A stretch of DNA of 64,000 bases from Aureobasidium sp. EXF-3400 (lineage: Eukaryota; Ascomycota; Dothideomycetes; Dothideales; Saccotheciaceae): positions 1-64,000 of the forward strand of contig SWBL01000022.1 of assembly GCA_024195585.1 (NCBI GenBank), given 5' to 3'. Numbering within the stretch: position 1 is the first letter of the stretch; every line of letters starts with the position of its first letter. Below the pieces are notes generated by a model that saw only the letters and a list, made by a program, of their open reading frames with translations, was not told the origin of the DNA and made no database searches. This document shows, piece by piece, positions 1 to 11,231 of the stretch. Both the position numbers and the translations under genes were made by a program.

Positions 1-371
1 CTGGATGCGCTCGTAGATGCCGTATGAACCGGGTTCGTAGATGTAGCAGCCGGGAACGTCGGTGAACTCGAGCATCTCGCCCTTGGTGATGACCTGCTGA
101 TACCATTCCGAGAGGTCGTCCTCCTTGGCCACGTCGATACCGATCAGAGCAGCTCCCTCCATCTTCTTCTTTCCACCGCCCTGGGCAACCTTGGGTTCCT
201 TCTTTTGCTTGGCTTGGCCCTTCTGTGCCTTCTTCTGGTCCTTTTGCTCTGTGAGGGTGGTCCGTCAGCAGCTGACTATGCGAGTTGATATCGATTGGGC
301 AGCGACACACCCTTTGCGTCGGCAGCGGGCTTCTGCTGGGGCTGGGCGCCCTCGACTGTGCCTTCGGACAT
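1..371 (-). CDS. Prolyl-tRNA synthetase, cytosolic, 5' part (runs off the window)
   Basis: Charges tRNA-Pro with proline in the cytosol. Exon 1 is 311-371 and exon 2 is 1-248; a 62-bp GT..AG intron (249-310) joins them in frame. The N-terminus is a Gln/Lys-rich linker with the run KDQKKAQKGQAKQKKE, followed by the family-typical block ending LSEWYQQVITKGEMLEF and GCYIYEPGSYGIYERIQ. That block matches the start of the class II catalytic core of eukaryote/archaeal-type ProRS, where tryptophan-tyrosine and GCYI..P motifs open the domain. The start ATG (369-371) precedes MSEGTVEGAQ. Only about 102 residues are inside the window, so the catalytic motifs 2 and 3 and the anticodon domain cannot be checked. 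Identification rests on this N-terminal core only. Confidence 0.8.
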
Positions 372-691
372 TGTGGTTGCGAGTGTGTTTGTGTGAATCG
401 CGTGGGATTATATGTCTAGAGGAAAAGATCACTCTTGTTTGTTGCGACAGGCGGCGAGTGAATGCGACAAGGTGCGACACAGCAACAACTTGACTCACTT
501 TTCGTGCGGCGTGCCATCTTCAGCTGTTTCCCCCACCTTCACCCTGTCCCTTGCCAAGATTTACATCTCGCCGCTTCCTCCTCCGCTCACCGCTCAGTAT
601 TATCCTCCACTTCCTCCATCATATGGCTCCGATCGCTCCGTGCAACCCTTTTTCGTTGTTCCGATGAGGCTTTTGACTTATTCATCATGCT
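372..691. other. Intergenic: ProRS upstream region and 3' flank of the next minus-strand gene
   Basis: Both neighbours are on the minus strand, so this 320-bp gap holds the ProRS promoter and the 3' flank of the gene ending at 692. It is pyrimidine-rich around 570-615 on the plus strand. Short open frames here show no codon pattern or family resemblance. No clear TATA element was seen. Confidence 0.5.
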
Positions 692-1739
692 CTAATCAGA
701 TTCGTGGCTACTCGTTTGCCTTCTCCGTCCATGTCTCTTGCAAGAGCTAGTGCCTCTTTCTCCCGTCTCCACGCGAACCAAAAGCGCTCGCGCGCCCACG
801 CAGCAGGAGAGGTATCCCATGAGGGTCGTTTGATTGTTCCATGCCATATCAATCCAGGCTTGCTCTCTATACTGAAGATCGGTTCCTATTGCGAGGCCGG
901 TCAAAATTACTGCCATCCTTGACGAAACTGAGTACATACCTTGTCCCACTGGCGATAACCTATCTTCCAGATGCAAGGATCCTCCCAACCCGGAACAAGC
1001 TCGCCGTCTACCTCGATGAAGTATGTGATGCCAGGTTGATAACAACGACTGGGCCAAACGGCTTCAACGCGAGGATCATCGTAAATCAACGGCAAGGACT
1101 TTCTTTCTTGTTCTTCGGACCGGAACGTCAGGATATGCATCTCCTCGTAATCCCGGCTTTCTCTGACAGATACCGAACTTGGATCAAGCTGCGTGATAGA
1201 ATTGATGTGTACGTCAAGAGCGTAGCCGTCTTCAAGTTTGACTTCCCATTCTAGAGGTACCCTTCTATTTGGTAACAATTGGTTAGAAGATTCCTGTAAT
1301 CAAGCTCGCTGATTGACACTTACCTCATCCCAAAGCATTCGATGATCTCTGGGTCTCGGGGCTGCAGTACAGTCCATTGATATCTTGGAAGCAACTTCCC
1401 CCAGTGAAGTTCGTCGTCATCCTCATCCCAGCCAGCCTCAAGGAACGAATCAAACTTGCGGAAATAGTCCTGAGGAACCTTGACTAGAAATCCGACATTT
1501 GAATCGCTGCGGATTGCTTTCAACGTCGTTTTGTCGTTGTCCAAGATCGAGGCCGTATATCCGCTGAAATCCGGTCTGCGTTCTTGGATGAGGATCGGGC
1601 AACCTACAGTGTTAAGGTGGTCCTCAAGTGTTTGGTTCGCGCTGAGTCCGACGGCCCAAACTGAAGGGCGACACGACTGAGCGATGCTAGCCCGACTAAG
1701 CAAGGCGCACAGAAGATAAAATACGAGCATCAATAACAT
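692..1739 (-). CDS. Secreted protein with two subtilisin-propeptide-like (I9-like) segments
   Basis: Three exons (1324-1739, 940-1264, 692-871) with introns 1265-1323 (59 bp) and 872-939 (68 bp) give 306 aa; the exon total is an exact multiple of three. Residues 1-20 are a strong signal peptide (MLLMLVFYLLCALLSRASIA). Residues about 60-90 contain SGYTAS, then LKAIRSDSNVGFLVKV. Residues 186-210 contain LPLIYDDPRVEAVWP. Both resemble the C-terminal half of inhibitor_I9/subtilisin propeptides, where a hydrophobic pair, Asp and Val precede a V-x-P or IEPD strand. No peptidase domain follows. The C-terminus is basic and rich in Arg, Ser and Thr. The head-to-head neighbour at 2035 carries the same pattern. 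Function is unknown: a protease inhibitor or chaperone-like secreted factor is inference. The last exon rests on the splice sites and an open frame only. Confidence 0.65.
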
Positions 1740-2034
1740 TGCTTCGGTTTGTGATGATCAGAGTGTCTGGTGGATCAAGGTAGAACAAAAGGTTGCTTGC
1801 GTCGCACGGGCAAGTGAGGTAGTGACAGCCTGGAATTCGAATTTGGCTGCGATTTCGAGGCGTCAGGTTTCACAATCCATCATTCAAGAGTGAAGTTCAA
1901 CTTTATTGTTCATAAGTCTGATGGAGAAATTGGATTTGCCATTCATGATATTCGAGCACATAAAACCACTTTGCTCTTCCTCTTGCTTTCTTTCCTCGAC
2001 TAGCGACCTTACAACTACCCTCGCTTTCTCCACC
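1740..2034. promoter_or_regulatory. Shared promoter between the two I9-like secreted protein genes
   Basis: This 295-bp stretch separates two start codons pointing away from each other. For the plus-strand gene, acataaaacc at 1958-1967 is a plausible TATA element about 70 bp before the ATG, followed by a pyrimidine-rich stretch to the ATG with context caccATGG. The opposite strand has no equally clear TATA element. Co-regulation of the pair is inference from geometry. Confidence 0.45.
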
Positions 2035-2811
2035 ATGGCGACATCAAAGCGCTTCATCATCTTCCTCATGCTAGCAATCCAGCTTCTCTGCTCGGGCTTC
2101 CTTGCTCATGCGTTTCCCACCTCCGAGGACCCCTTTCCTGGCCCCGATGGAACGTAAGTTGCAACCTTTCTTTTGAATTTTCTCGGTCCAGGTCTTTACA
2201 ATTACATGTCACTTCATTCAGTGATACATAGCTACATTGTCTAGAAATCTCGTCTAACATCCTCATAGAGTGATCCCCCATCAGTTTTTGGCCTGCCTGG
2301 CTGAAGACTACAGCCTGGGTTCTCACTGGCAACGCATTGGGTTGGAGCTCAACATCACTCGTTATTACAAGAACATTGGCTGTTACTATATCGACTTCAG
2401 TCACATCTCCACTGACGATCCGTCTGAAGAATCGACTCTTGCACTCATTCGCAGTGACCTGAACGTAGAAAGTGTTTCACCCAACATGCAATTCCGCATG
2501 GAGATGGCCGTCTTCCAAAACGTTACTTCTGGAACTAGAGACCAGGTGAGATGGTCCCAATTTCCTTCAATTATCGTTAGACGCCTAACTTGCTGTGTTA
2601 GAACGAAGCTCAGATCGCCCACGTTCTCAACAGTACGTCCATGCCCTGGCGAGAGGGATGATGAGGAATCACAGCTTGTGTTTTGGGTCACTCAGGCTAC
2701 GAAATGACAAACAAGCCCGATTTTCGAAGTGGAAACCCACCATATCCAAATGAGATAGCAAAAGCAACAATAACAAGAACTTGGGGGTATATCATTGGCA
2801 CACCTTTCTAG
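2035..2811 (+). CDS. Small secreted protein with one I9-like propeptide segment
   Basis: Four exons (2035-2153, 2269-2545, 2602-2632, 2696-2811) separated by introns of 115, 56 and 63 bp join into 180 aa, ending at TAG 2809-2811. A branch site (gtctaac) lies in intron 1. The start ATG has a caccATGG context. Residues 1-26 are a signal peptide with core FIIFLMLAIQLLCSGF. The mature part contains NIGCYYIDF, then LALIRSDLNVESVSP at residues about 97-111, closely mirroring LKAIRSDSNVGFLVKV in the divergent neighbour. This resembles the closing part of subtilisin-type propeptides (Pfam Inhibitor_I9). It has no protease domain and few cysteines. The 31-bp exon 3 is short but keeps frame. Exact function is unknown. 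Confidence 0.65.
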
Positions 2812-2904
2812 CCACTAAAGCATAAATTCCATCCATCACACAGGCTATAAGCATTAACATCATTCTTCTCAAGCATATATCCATTCCCTAAGGGACTATC
2901 AGAC

Positions 2905-3859
2905 TTAAGCCTGCTTCTCAATCTCGGTCAACTCAACGTCGGTAGAGGGCCAGAAGTGGCTAAGGTCGCCAACAGGGAAGTTGATGCCTAGACGCATCTC
3001 AGCAGCCATGATAACAAAGGTAATGTACCATCCCAACATTGCAACGACGAAAAGAATAGCACCACCAGCCTGTGGGAAGGTTTTAGCACAGTCACCATGT
3101 CAAAGGGAGTTAAATATCAACGTACAACTTGAAGGTTACCAGCAGTAGTGTAATCGCCAGTAGCAACGTGGAAGTAAGCGCCAGCAAGAATGTAAACAGC
3201 GATGGCGGCAAAACCAAAGATACCAGCAAAGATAGCATTGGTCTTGAGCGAAAAGATGAAGTAGGTGATGAAAGCAAAGCCCCAAACGATAAGATAGAGA
3301 GCAATGGCATTATTGTAGTCAGGGCTTGCGGCACCCTCAGCAGCATTACCAGTGGGAGAGTACGAAGCAGCAATGCCGAGAGAGGGAAGTTGGATCATGC
3401 CGAAGGAAAGCCAAAAGACACAGAAGAGCGAGAGAGAGTTCATCTATGGTTTTGTTAGTACCTTATGGATGTGATGTATATATGCTTCTGACTTACGGTG
3501 AAGAAGTTGCCCATGATCCATTCGAAAATGGCAGCCAGACCGAGAAGAACAGGACCGGTGAAGAAAAAGATACCAACAACACCAGCAAGACTGCTTGTAC
3601 CAGCAAAGCCCATCAAGATCATCGAGAAGGTAAAGGTCGAGATGACGAAACCAGTGAAACCCATGGGCACAGCGTTGGCGAAACGCTTGACATTGTTGCC
3701 ATGGCGGGGAGTCTTGGGTGTAAGGTACAGCTTCTCGAACAGCTCTGGTGAGATGGTCATGCCATTGTGGGAGGAGGTGATGTTCAGGTTGTGGTTGTGC
3801 GACTTCTCAAAGACAGCATCCGCTGAGGGCCTGTTCACGTCGGTGGCTGTGGAGGACAT
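2905..3859 (-). CDS. GPR1/FUN34/YaaH (ATO) family acetate permease
   Basis: Plasma-membrane acetate/acetic acid channel or transporter of the Ady2/Ato type (known for the family). Exons 3497-3859, 3126-3443 and 2905-3069, with introns of 53 and 56 bp, give 281 aa, the normal family length. A hydrophilic N-terminus of about 85 residues contains the TPKTPRHGNNVKRFANAVPMGFTGF stretch in two parts: a cytosolic linker, then the family signature region at the first helix. Six hydrophobic segments follow, including LAGVVGIFFFTGPVLLGLAA and the segment with YLIVWGFAFITYFIFSLKT. The usual NPAPLGL-like motif reads NAVPMGF here, so the first proline is replaced by alanine. The C-terminus ends in an acidic cytosolic tail (VELTEIEKQA). 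A TATA element and a CCAAT box lie upstream. The substrate is inferred from the family. Confidence 0.9.
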
Positions 3860-3939
3860 TCTCTCTTAATTGACGAGTGGTCTTGAGCTGAAGGATAAGA
3901 ATGAAATATCGAGCTTAACACAAAAGCGTCCTGGGGGAC

Positions 3940-3993
3940 CCAATGCTCTTTTTATAAATGCCACTCAGTGCCTACCATGACTGCTGTGATTGG
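3940..3993 (-). promoter_or_regulatory. TATA and CCAAT elements upstream of the ATO permease
   Basis: Reading toward the permease, a CCAAT box (attgg on the plus strand, 3989-3993) is followed by a TATA-like tract (tttttataaatg, 3949-3960), about 90 bp before the ATG at 3859. A second CCAAT (plus-strand sense, 3940-3944) lies next to the TATA. The order and spacing fit a regulated fungal promoter. Function is inferred. Confidence 0.45.
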
Positions 3994-6900
3994 CTGCATG
4001 GTTCGAGAGGTTTTTTGGAGTCCACACTGATCTGCAGTCAATTTTCCTTGTCGATGGTTAGGTCTATAAACTTGATTAAAGCCCGAATTTAGTTGGTGTC
4101 TGGGTAGTGATATAGCCTCTCTAGGAATTATGTTAGCGGTCCAGATGCTCGGGATACTAACACGTTCGTCTACCCCAATCGTCTTGGTCCTCTCCACTTA
4201 TTCATGCCCGGTATCAAGAACCGAAACTCGGTCCAATGTTTCGTTATAAAGTTGTCCAATTGGCTTATCTTGGGAGACGTGGGCCGCATATTGACACAAA
4301 GCCTACCTTAAACACCATATGGACAAAAATCTACGCAAGCGCATGGCCAAATGTGTGAAGTTCGAGGTATCGAGTACTTTGTGGAAGCCAGAGAAGAGGA
4401 AGGCGCACCATGTTATTCACACACTGTATCTGTCAAAGACGCTCCATGTCTGGATTTATCAAGCACACATCCTTGACAACGTGAGTCCAAGCAGACTGGC
4501 GCTTAGTTTGGTCAACCTCCTTTGACAGACTGAAGTATTGTGTTTGTCTCTGCCACAGACTCGGCCGTACGCTCTAGGGGGTCCAGTAGCGAAGTTCGAG
4601 TCAGGTTGGAAGTCGCGACTCAAGGATCGTCAAGGCACATAGTGTTCAATCTATTATAGCCCTGAGATGGATAACATGGCGTGAATGGTGGTTCTTGCCG
4701 GCAGTTGTGCGGGAATTATGGAGCCAAATTCATACGGTCTGTCAGACGGTATATCACGTAGTGGTGTGCTGACATGCAACGATGAATTCGTGATGTACAC
4801 CTGGAAGACCTAGTATCTGCCTGTGTTGAGTTTGTAGAAGGCGCGGACGAGAATTGCTGAAACGGACTGCCGATTCTCCTCAGCAAAGAGAGTTGTGCGA
4901 GGGTGAAGTTCGACGGACAGACACGCCATAGGGTCCAACAAACCACTGACCAGAGCTTGGTGTCATGATTATGGCCGTGCGTGTCGTTCGTGTCGTCAAA
5001 TCAAGAGATGATTTGCAGTTTGCAGACCACATGGGCTAGGCATGGGTCGATCAGGACGGCTGCAAAAGGGGAATAAACCGGAACGTTCAAGTCCTGCAGC
5101 AAGAAACAAGAAGGATGAACCACCCAATGCGGTTCATCAGGTATAGGTTCGTCGAGAGTCCTGTGCTCGGTAGGCCGGCGGCGTCGGTCATTGTTAGCCG
5201 AGAGCATTGACACCGACGAGCGGCCAGGGTCCATATTGCTGTCCAGCATTCATTCGTCCACACAGAGTGTTGAGCGCGGAAGGAGATTGGACTCTATTTG
5301 CTCCATAGAGCTGACCCGCGTCCTGATTGAGGTTTCATCCAAGATATTGGTGGTCAGAATGCTTGACAGCAAGTACAGCAAAGTAAGAACAGCCGTGAGG
5401 TCTGTGCCGTAAACAGTGGCAGAAAGGTTACCGCCTGCCCAACCTAGCAGCTGAAATAGATAAGATCGATCTCTGGCAGCTTCAAACCCACTGCTCGAAG
5501 TTCTTGCGGCGATTCTCGTGGATCAACACACCTACAGTTACGCTGCTAGACAGCACCAGAGAACACGTCGCATGCTGGATGTCTGAGAAATAGATCGCGC
5601 ATCCGTGATGCGTCCACACTCCTGATCTAGCGGAAGTTCGAGTCAAACCATGGTCTCTCTGAAGTGGAGCTGGGTGGGAACTTGACCTGGGTTCTTCCAA
5701 CACACTGGTATAACACTCAACAGTTTCATCTTTCTTATAGGATTGTCTGTACCAGAATTCCACACAGCACGACATGGTAGCACAATCTCTGATCGGGCTG
5801 TATACCTACGTCGCGCTGGGACCATTATAGTGGGTATTCTGCTGCTTCTTGGCTTGGCCATAAATCGATAATGAGGCCTGCAGTCCACCACAAAAGACAG
5901 ATCGGTCTGTTGCCTGCAACTGATTGTGAGTATTCTGATGCGCATTGAGTCTTGTCATCCGAAGGTTGCAAAGAGGAAAACAATATCACTCAGGATATTT
6001 CTTGCGCATGCGCGAGCAGGCAGCATGTTCTTCTATTGGAGCTTCCATCCTTCATTGTCTTGCAGGGCACTTCACACAACCGGGTCATGTTTGTATGCAC
6101 TGGAACAAGTCCGAAGCTCGTCCAGGCACGAATCCAGTACTTGGTTATTCATTGCTGAGATCGGCCTGGTCACCATCTCCCCGTACATTCGTGAAGGAGA
6201 ATGACGACGATTGCATCGATGATGGAAGGAACTGGTACTAGGCCGTACTGACCCGACCTGATGCGTGGAATCGATGTGCTTGGCTGACCGCTCGCCGATG
6301 ATTTAGAGAGCATGGAGCCCATGAAAAGTAGGCGATCGAGATCTGATTTTGGAGGACGGTACCTGGAAATCAGGTAGGCGCTATATTTCTTGTGCGAAAT
6401 AGGCAGAATGTAAGCAAGACTTTGGTTGTGTACCTGCCTACTTGCTCTTCCACATGCTAGAAACGACATCATCGTGGCGTTTGCTTGGCGAAAGCTTCCT
6501 GTGTAACTCAACCTTGACTCGTGGGGTTTCTCACAGCGACTTCTGAAAACAGTGTAAGAGCAGAGTAGATCTGCCTTGTTCCGACAGATATGATCGTGAG
6601 GTAAGGAAGATAGCGTTTGAGCGGCTGAGTACGAACGGTTAGGCTCTGTGGACTCAGACTCCGCTTGACCACACGCTGGTTTGACCTGCGGACGGTAGTC
6701 CACACTGCCCGAGTATTTGCATTTGCAAGACGGCGTTCCCTGTCGTTTTCAGACAATGGATGAGTGATTGCTTTGCTCAAATTGATGCCGAGGTGAGTTA
6801 AACAGTAGTGTGTGCATGCTGATGATGTAGCGAGTAGCGTCTTGTGTTCTCTGTCGGAGTCTCATGCGTGAATCACAAAAGCGTGCAAGGCTGAAAGAGA

Positions 6901-7147
6901 TCGCTACCTGCGTAGCTCGTCATCCCGTTGCACGAGCAAGAGTCTTGGTACAATTGATCGTCTCAAACCAAGCAGCCAATTCAGTCGTGCAAGTCACAGC
7001 ATCTCCTCCGTCATCTTGTGGCATGAGTGAAGTACTTCAACCATATAGTCTGCGGAGCCTTCACCCTCAGCATTCAGCATTTTATTGCAATCGCCAATTT
7101 TCGAGGACCATAACACCACAACTCTCCAACAGCCCATCATCATCATC
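3994..7147. other. Gene-poor stretch, nothing recognised
   Basis: About 3.1 kb without a reading frame that I can support. Open frames of 60-180 codons occur on both strands, the longest on the minus strand at 6170-6703. None has a recognisable motif, a signal peptide or a plausible exon chain. No long terminal repeats, terminal inverted repeats, transposase motifs or tRNA were recognised. Near 7130-7147 a short CATCAT run precedes the next start codon. Confidence 0.5.
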
Positions 7148-7806
7148 ATGACTTCGTTTTTCAATCGCATCCGTAACAACCATATCTTCCAGAAGATCCT
7201 GCGCGTTCTTCAATTCCTATCATCAGTCATGTAAGTCACAGTGCATCATAAGTTCAATGATGTTGCTGACAACATTGTCAGTTCTCTTGGTCTCTTCTCC
7301 TCTCGCCTATATAAGGTCTATCGTCTGGTACGCAATGTGCGCAACTCCTCCGGCGCAGTCGAGGGCATCCTTGCAGCTGCAACGGCCTACACCATCTCCA
7401 CTTTGATCGTCAACTTCTGCCTCAAGGGTGGCGCGCCTAAATTCCTCCGCTGGGTGCTTATCGTCCTCGATCTGCTCTTTGTTGGTGGTTTCATCGCTGT
7501 CGCTGTCTTGACCAGACCCCACGGAGGTCTGAGCAGTCTTTGTGCTACACCCAACGCACGCAACGATCCCAACAATCGCAACAACGCTTTGTGTAACTTG
7601 CCGATAGCCACATTTGGCCTGGCTATCTTCAGCACGTAAGTCATTCATCACATTGTACCAACACAATGTCCAAGTCTAACTTGGTGTACAGTCTTCTCCA
7701 CGCTATCACCGCCATCTTCCACGAAGTCCGTGATCACCACAAGAACAAGAAGTTCATGTCAGCTGAGGAAGAGATGAAGCGTTCGGAGGATGGTCTGCAC
7801 GACTAA
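7148..7806 (+). CDS. MARVEL-like four-helix membrane protein
   Basis: Exons 7148-7230, 7282-7635 and 7692-7806 (introns 51 and 56 bp, canonical gtaagt donors) encode 183 aa. The start codon opens MTSFFNRIRNNHIFQKI. Hydrophobic segments sit near residues 18-35, 58-76, 84-104 and 134-156, with an extracellular-type loop between the last two containing two cysteines (SLCATPN and NALCNLP). The C-terminus is a charged cytosolic tail (HEVRDHHKNKKF, ending EDGLHD). This layout, with LRVLQFL near the start, fits fungal MARVEL-domain proteins, which associate with membrane domains. I see no catalytic motif. The gene stands alone between two gene-poor tracts of about 3 kb. Family assignment is moderate; the existence of the gene is well supported by splicing. 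Confidence 0.7.
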
Positions 7807-10800
7807 ACGAATCTTTCCAGCCGTGAACACGAACCCACAAGTGTTACAAGTTTACTGGGCTCTCTCATGCCGTCGCGATTGTCAAGTTGATATCTACAAC
7901 AACGGGAACGCAATCGTGGCATTACGGCCGCTATACTCCTGCCTTTGTTGCAGATTAATAAACGTACCCTAATAAATCTGCTGTTATCATCATCTTCACG
8001 ATCACCTGTGCTTGTATGTGACCCGCGGATTACAGAAGTCAAATGTGTTTCGGCAGATCTTTGTTGCTGACAACATCTGGTATGCCTGTTGGCCGCGCCA
8101 CTATGGATTACCTGTTCTGTGGCTTCGTCGACAATATCTTCTCTGCTAGGGAGCGGATAATGCTCACAGTCAAATCCTCGCCGATGTTCCATCAAGCTGA
8201 AAGCTTCGGCACTTGACCACATAAGGATCTGGACTGTATATAACGTGGTACATGGCGTGCTTAAGTTATCTGCCGTGTTAACAATGAAGTCTCCGTGGCT
8301 TAACTTCCTTGTCGTCGTACGAGTCCAAGATGCTACGACCCTGTCTCGGAAGTGCACCTTGCATAACCTTATGCGAGCTGTGCTGCATGATGCTAACTGT
8401 TGCCAACGGAAGGCCATCATCGTTCGATCTCAAACCTCCATGAACGTAGTCCGGCCAAAGACATCTACATGCACTTGCTGCAATATGTCAAACTCGGAGC
8501 CTTCGAGACACATTTGATTCTTGGCTTGCGGTTTGTCTAGGCAATGTTGCGGTGAGATCTGTGGAGTTATATCACTTCATGTGTGTATAAATATTAATCA
8601 TTCGCAAATGGACCACGACGCCGAATATATACTACCACATGATTAGAGACGTATAGTACTTCGAATTAGACCAATATCATCGAGCATAACAACTCGAGTG
8701 TCCTTTTGAGATACTTAGACAACTGTTTCGATTATAACATACTTGAGTCAGGGTTGTCCTCATAGCAACTCGAGGGATGACGTAACCCAGGCGCGTCGCG
8801 CGCTGTGTTTTCGCGATTTTGACAGTCTTTTCCTGATGCTTAATATTTGATACATCGACGTATAACAAGTCGGACAATGCTGACAAGAAGACAAGACAGC
8901 CTAGTCTGTATGGTAGGCTCGATTGACTCTCGGCCTGACTCGACAAGCTATTTTCCGTGGAGCGCCAGATCGCGAACTCTCAATCACAAAATACTTAACT
9001 CTTCCCAACTGATTCTGATTTCGGGCTAGAGGTCTATTCGTCGGACGAGAAGGTCGCTACAGATGATCGACCTGCGTAGTCTCTTTTTGCCAGTCTCGAT
9101 GCTCAGATCCATCGGCAGACTTTGCAGCGAGCCTACCCAAGTCATCTCACAAGGACACCCTGGGCCTGAACTCATCAGATCATCCTCGCCAAATCCAGTC
9201 GATCGATTTGGAAGAGGCTCGTGGAATGGAGACTGCGGCTAAGCGATCGACTGAACATCGGTTCTTACGCCCGTAGATCCTGACATTAGCAGATCGTCAA
9301 AATGATCCAATGGATTGGCTGCTGGGCCTGTCTTCCACGATCTTGGGACCAGTATGCTCGGATTGCAGTCCGACGCCATCTGTCCCGCAAACCAGCTCTT
9401 AGGACTTGTCAAAGACAGATTGTTTGAACTGAGGGGTAGCGCAGCGAAAAGAGACGCAGACGGTCCTTGGGTCCAATTGTGTTTTGAACGATACCTCAGC
9501 ATCAGTGCGAAGTCTTGTCCTAGATGCTCCGTTACGTACCTACTCGTTGGCCGCGATATTCTGAACGGTTTTTTACGCGGATGAAATATCACGAGATATG
9601 GCGGACGTCATAATCATACTGTGAATGTCAGTAAGGGATATATGGACCATTGTCTCAGGAGGTAGCCGCCGACTTAGGCAACAAGGGCTGTCTTCGATTA
9701 ACGTCGCTGCAGCACCCTGGCTGCAGAACCCGTTGCATGGCCTCTTCTGGGGAGGTGGAGCACCACTCCCTAGATCTCCAACCCTTTTCGGACCAGACTA
9801 GTTGATGCATCGTAATGCACGCATGCGAGCCGTCAATTGCGAGCGGTGCCACGCGATGACTTCTCGAAAGCAAGACCTTTTCTGGCGTAGGACACAGCGG
9901 AGAGTCAGACCTGAAAGCCGAAAGTAGTAAAAGACTACACGGGGACACCGTAAACCAGCCACGTAAAGGCATGCGAAGTTTGTTGTATGCTTTGTATTTT
10001 GGCGAGCTGAAGTGTTATGCAGGATTAGCTTCAGCTGTCGCGTTCACCTCCAGCCCCACCTGCAATGTAGATCTTGACCTTACGCGTTGTGCAGCAAGAC
10101 CAGCACCATGTCATTGTCATAGCCGAACCGATTCATCCAGATCATCTTCTGAGTAGTGCGCAAAGACGCGTACCAGTTGTACTGGGAGCCGTGTGCAGAG
10201 CCTCGTTCGGGAACATGGACATTGTTGTGATCGGCAGTCAACGTGCGAAGCCCTCAGATCCCCCGCCTGGCCCGTCCCGTTCGTTCGTACCAGGTCGGCA
10301 ACCACGACCCCAGCAGACAGACTTTCTGCCCTCTGCCACAACTTGCATCCCACCTCCATTCATTAATTAATTCGCCTTTCGAAATGAGGTCACAGGAGCG
10401 CTCAGCTCAAACCACGCCTGTTGGTCGTCCTATAGCGATCATGTCATAGGAAAGAGCTTTAGGACGTGACTGTCAAACAAGTGTCTATGAGGTCCAGTAA
10501 CAACCTCTGAGACTCACCGCTGTAACACTTCCCACGACGGCCCGCGCCTCGTGGGTACCAAACAAAGCAAAACTGGAGGGCCAACGGCTTTTTGCTAACC
10601 CTGACACAATGCTGTGGTTGATTCACTCAAGACGCGAGAGTGATAGCAATGGTGCTAGATCAAAGTAGTGTGGTGATGAGCGGCACCCATTTCCCTCATT
10701 GAGACGAGACCGTCTCATGAAGTAGGGACGAAGCTGAACATGTACGATACGCGCGTAGAGTGTCTTGCCTATTCGGATGACGAACTACCTCGATGGACAA

Positions 10801-11231
10801 CCTCAGCTGTCAGCTAACCGTTACAAGGCCTAATAAAACTTACAGGGGCTTCCATTCAGCCCAATGTCGATCACAAAGTTGATCGTACAGGAGCAAGTGC
10901 GACCAAGCATATATCCAATGCTGGTTCACCCCACTCTTCTTCTCTCATAATTCGATAATGTCGTATGCCGCGACAACAAGGAAGGTCCCATTGTTTAATT
11001 GAACAAAGTTCCCGCTGCTGCTGCTGTGGTTGCTTCTCTCAACTCTATTCGCTCTGGAGCATGCTGGGTCTACGGACAAATCCTCTCTGTACGTATACAT
11101 ATGATACGATCCCTACCTATCGTTTCTACAACTCAAGAGCTTTTGAACTGACAGAAGCTTCTTGACCAGACCGTGTCCCTAGTTTTTCTTCTGCTGTGCC
11201 CACAGAAACACAACCTACCAATCATTACCAG
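7807..11231. other. Gene-poor stretch, nothing recognised
   Basis: About 3.4 kb upstream of the NACHT gene. The longest frame is 7803-8420 on the minus strand (205 codons); it overlaps the 3' end of the MARVEL gene and shows no family resemblance. A plus/minus pair of frames near 9239-9592 is likewise unrecognised. The segment 10500-11230 should hold the promoter and 5' leader of the NACHT gene; a gtac donor-like site near 11090 and tgacag/cacag sites at 11150-11210 hint at a leader intron. No transposon ends or tRNA were identified. Confidence 0.45.

Noticed and set aside
4560..4630. tRNA-like B-box string gttcgagtc near 4593, and a second near 5637
   Set aside because: No matching A box at the right spacing and no acceptor-stem pairing could be built around either site.
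6170..6703. Minus-strand open frame of 177 codons in the gene-poor tract
   Set aside because: No domain resemblance, mixed composition and no supporting exon partners; likely chance.
7803..8420. Minus-strand open frame of 205 codons
   Set aside because: Overlaps the stop of the MARVEL-like gene and has no motif, signal peptide or conserved pattern that I can identify.
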